This document shows positions 6,792-8,154 of a DNA stretch of 8,154 nt, one piece after another. The position numbers were made by a program, and so were the translations under genes. The stretch covers positions 1-8,154 of the forward strand of contig JAFQOC010000058.1 of NCBI GenBank assembly GCA_017420845.1, in the 5' to 3' direction. The first letter of the stretch is position 1; each line of letters opens with the position of its first letter. A model generated the notes under the pieces. That model was not told the DNA's origin and searched no databases. It saw nothing but the letters and a program-made list of their open reading frames with translations. Source of the stretch: Clostridia bacterium. Lineage in GTDB: Bacteria; Bacillota; Clostridia; Oscillospirales; CAG-272.

Positions 6792-6805
6792 ACGCCCGAG
6801 GGCGT
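6792..6805 (+). other. Small dyad in the repressor leader (possible operator or mRNA hairpin)
   Basis: ACGCC-CGAG-GGCGT forms a five-pair hairpin with a four-base loop about ten bases past the predicted transcription start. As DNA it is a near-perfect 14-base palindrome apart from the two centre bases. An autoregulatory operator for the downstream repressor is one reading; an mRNA-stabilising 5' hairpin is another. It does not resemble the GAAC-N4-GTTC type LexA box of Gram-positives. Confidence 0.3.
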
Positions 6806-6819
6806 AGACGGAGCGTGCC

Positions 6820-7857
6820 ATGGAACAGGAAACCTATCTGGAACGGATCAAGCAACTCAAGAGCAGCCGCAAGATCACCAACGATAAGCTGTCGGAAATG
6901 ACGGGCATCCCTCTGGGGACCCTGTCCAAGCTGCTGGCGGGAATCAACGACTCTCCCAAGCTTTCCAATATCGTGGCCATCAGCCGAGCCCTGGACTGCT
7001 CGCTGGATTGGCTCATTACCGGCGTGCCCGCTAATACCCATAACTATACCCTGGAGCCTGCCGAGATCACTCTGGTGGAGGCCTACCGCGGTCTGGATAC
7101 CTACGGCCGCGCCTTGGTCCGCACGGTGGTGGATATGGAGTCCGCCCGCGCCGAGCGTCAGGCCGACGAGGAGGCCATCAAGCTCCACGACGTAGCCCGT
7201 CGCTCTGCCCGTCGCGGGGCACCCCGTCTCCGCCGTCCCGAGGACGGAGCTGCCTCCTCGGCCGTTTTGGAGGTTACCGCCATGGAGCCCACCGCCGATA
7301 TCCTTGCATCGGAGGTCGCATCGGTGGAGCCTCCGATCCATACCCTGACCTTCGCCGATCTCATTCGGGGTGGCGGTGAATCCGAGGCACCCGAAGCGGC
7401 TCGCGAGGCTGTTGCCGCCGAGGATACCAAGGCCGTTCCTCGCTCCTTCCTTTCCGGGTCCGGGACGCTGCCTACGGGACTCCGCCGTCGGAGCATCGAG
7501 CTGTACGATCTGTCTGTTTCTGCCGGTGTGGGTGAGATCCTGTCGGATGCTACCCTTGTGGATGAAATCAGTATTCCCGACGATCCTCGGACCGCCGAGG
7601 CGGACTTCGCCCTCCGTATCAGCGGCGACAGCATGGAGCCTAAGTATCGCTCGGGGGATATCCTGCTGGTTCAGACCACCGATACGGTGGAGGAGGGGGA
7701 TCTGGGAATCTTTATCCTGGACGGCGCCGGTTACTTCAAAAAGTACGGTGGCGATCATCTCATTTCCCTGAATCCCGCCTATTCTCCCATTCCTCTCCGC
7801 GACTTTACGGATATTGCCTGCTGCGGCCGTGTGGTAGGGAAGCTGAAGAAGAAATAA
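6820..7857 (+). CDS. XRE-family repressor with S24 (LexA/CI-like) self-cleaving domain
   Basis: A 345-residue transcription regulator. The N-terminus is a helix-turn-helix domain of the Cro/CI type (about 7-66; recognition region around PLGTLSKLLAGINDSPK, 31-47). A helical segment ending near 113 follows (EITLVEAYRGLDTYGRALV, 82-100). Then comes a long linker of low complexity rich in Ala, Glu and Arg (about 110-225), and a C-terminal S24 domain. The S24 domain has YDLSVSAGVGE (229-239) with the likely cleavage bond Ala235-Gly236, SGDSMEP with Ser271 and GYFKKYG with Lys307. The 36-residue spacings cleavage site-Ser and Ser-Lys closely match those of E. coli LexA, so RecA-stimulated self-cleavage is plausible. 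Relatives are usually 200-230 residues; the extra length is the linker. The ribosome site is weak (GGAG six bases before ATG). No phage genes are near and its base composition resembles its neighbours, so a chromosomal stress regulator is as likely as a phage repressor. Target genes are unknown. Confidence 0.88.
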   Translation: MEQETYLERIKQLKSSRKITNDKLSEMTGIPLGTLSKLLAGINDSPKLSNIVAISRALDCSLDWLITGVPANTHNYTLEPAEITLVEAYRGLDTYGRALVRTVVDMESARAERQADEEAIKLHDVARRSARRGAPRLRRPEDGAASSAVLEVTAMEPTADILASEVASVEPPIHTLTFADLIRGGGESEAPEAAREAVAAEDTKAVPRSFLSGSGTLPTGLRRRSIELYDLSVSAGVGEILSDATLVDEISIPDDPRTAEADFALRISGDSMEPKYRSGDILLVQTTDTVEEGDLGIFILDGAGYFKKYGGDHLISLNPAYSPIPLRDFTDIACCGRVVGKLKKK

Positions 7858-7878
7858 TGTAAGTGCCCTCACAGATCA

Positions 7879-7913
7879 AACAGCCACCGTTGGGATCGAC
7901 GGTGGCTGTTTTT
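7879..7913 (+). terminator. Rho-independent terminator of the S24 repressor gene
   Basis: A perfect 12-pair stem, AACAGCCACCGT (7879-7890) with ACGGTGGCTGTT (7899-7910), around an eight-base loop, followed by a T-run to 7913. It begins 21 bases after the stop codon at 7857. Confidence 0.94.
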
Positions 7914-7940
7914 GAGGCTTATGCCGATGACTGTTGGAGT

Positions 7941-7981
7941 TCAAATTTGGGTTTATCGCTCCGCGCTAAACCCAAATTTGA
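7941..7981. repeat. Perfect 15-bp inverted repeat with a structured loop
   Basis: TCAAATTTGGGTTTA at 7941-7955 is exactly inverted at 7967-7981. The 11-base loop itself contains CGC-TCC-GCG (7957-7965), so after one mismatch the stem can continue three more pairs and close on a three-base loop. It follows 27 bases after the repressor terminator and has no T-run, so it is not a second ordinary terminator. It forms the left edge of the non-coding repeat block that fills the rest of the window. Confidence 0.85.
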
Positions 7982-8009
7982 GTGAAAAGTGAAGAGTGAA
8001 AAGTGAAGA
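7982..8009. repeat. Tandem GTGAARA heptamer array (four units)
   Basis: Four perfect head-to-tail heptamers: GTGAAAA, GTGAAGA, GTGAAAA, GTGAAGA, then GTGGGGT as a decayed fifth. Viewed at double length it is a 14-base unit present twice. It starts on the base after the inverted repeat, so the two are physically joined. Its core GTGAAA is the reverse complement of the TTTCAC heptamers at 8094-8152. Confidence 0.9.
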
Positions 8010-8017
8010 GTGGGGTG

Positions 8018-8069
8018 CAAATCCTTCGGATTTGTCCATTTTAATGAAAATTGAAACCCGTAGGGTTTC
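8018..8069. repeat. Run of three short hairpins
   Basis: Three perfect stems follow each other: CAAATCC-TTC-GGATTTG (8018-8034, seven pairs), ATTTT-AATG-AAAAT (8038-8051, five pairs) and GAAACCC-GTA-GGGTTTC (8053-8069, seven pairs). The two seven-pair stems have three-base loops. None is followed by a T-run. The stretch 8070-8093 contains only a weak CC-GAA-GG remnant (8083-8089). No gene is credible here. Confidence 0.8.
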
Positions 8070-8093
8070 TTCCGACACCCGACCGAAGGGAGG

Positions 8094-8152
8094 ATTTCAC
8101 ACGCGAAGCGTATTTCACGCCGCAGGCATTTCACACGCGAAGCGTATTTCAC
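8094..8152. repeat. ATTTCAC heptamer array with palindromic spacers, continuing off window
   Basis: ATTTCAC occurs four times, at 8094, 8112, 8128 and 8146. The three spacers are mini-hairpins with three-base loops: ACGC-GAA-GCGT (8101-8111), GCC-GCA-GGC (8119-8127) and again ACGC-GAA-GCGT (8135-8145). A 25-base block (8094-8118) is thus repeated exactly at 8128-8152. The array is cut by the window end. Units are too short and spacers too palindromic for CRISPR. Confidence 0.88.
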
Positions 8153-8154
8153 TA

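Noticed and set aside
6748..7872. Minus-strand frame of 374 codons opposite the S24 repressor.
   Set aside because: Shadow of a gene with a clear HTH and S24 domain; no sensible start signal.
7919..8152. Minus-strand frame of 77 codons over the repeat block.
   Set aside because: Its sequence is just translated heptamers and hairpins (for example HFSLFTFHS); no ribosome site or protein family. Such frames commonly arise as false genes in repeats.
8094..8152. CRISPR array.
   Set aside because: The repeat is only seven bases, the spacers are 9-11 bases, two are identical and all are palindromes.
6820..8154. Prophage edge, with the S24 protein as phage repressor.
   Set aside because: No integrase, Cro, excisionase or structural gene, and no att-like duplication; base composition matches the neighbours. 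Cannot be excluded beyond the window.

Overview
The window looks like a GC-rich, endospore-forming member of the Clostridia (Bacillota). It carries two sporulation genes, the germination protease gpr and the engulfment hydrolase spoIIP, in the adjacent order known from Bacillus. It also has a clostridial-type long glutamyl-tRNA synthetase, strong AGGAGG ribosome-binding sites and vegetative promoters with TATAAT -10 boxes. Genus cannot be told from this sequence; a gut-type Clostridia lineage is an inference.

Layout. The left half (1-4026) reads on the minus strand. A peptide-type ABC-transporter substrate-binding lipoprotein (4026->1963) has its own extended -10 promoter and ends at a strong hairpin terminator (1924-1953). 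Directly after that terminator a new promoter (1865-1893) starts a two-gene unit: a small metallo-beta-lactamase-fold hydrolase (1807->1187) and, 35 bases on, gltX (1151-> off the left edge). The right half reads on the plus strand: gpr (4321-5229), spoIIP (5295-6713), then an XRE/S24 LexA-like repressor (6820-7857) with its own vegetative promoter and a strong terminator (7879-7913). The last 215 bases or so (7938-8154) hold no credible gene. They hold a modular repeat: one long inverted repeat, a tandem array of GTGAARA heptamers, several hairpins with three-base loops, and an array of ATTTCAC heptamers facing the other way and continuing off the window.

How it works together. The sporulation pair shows a compartment logic in its promoters. 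A near-consensus sigma-G-type site precedes gpr (forespore), and a near-consensus sigma-E-type site lies between gpr and spoIIP (mother cell). This matches where these proteins act in Bacillus: GPR degrades the DNA-protecting SASP proteins during germination, and SpoIIP remodels septal peptidoglycan during engulfment. The hydrolase-gltX unit and the lone binding protein are household functions with no visible link to sporulation.

Most worth a second look: (1) the SpoIIP homologue lacks the His of the conserved D-x-H-R-D motif (it reads DLGRSA) while keeping the HTH-x-x-E and final Glu motifs; (2) the heptamer/mini-hairpin array at the right end; (3) the sigma-G/sigma-E promoter pair; (4) the unusually long linker in the S24 repressor. 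I saw no CRISPR, tRNA, rRNA, transposase or phage structural genes.
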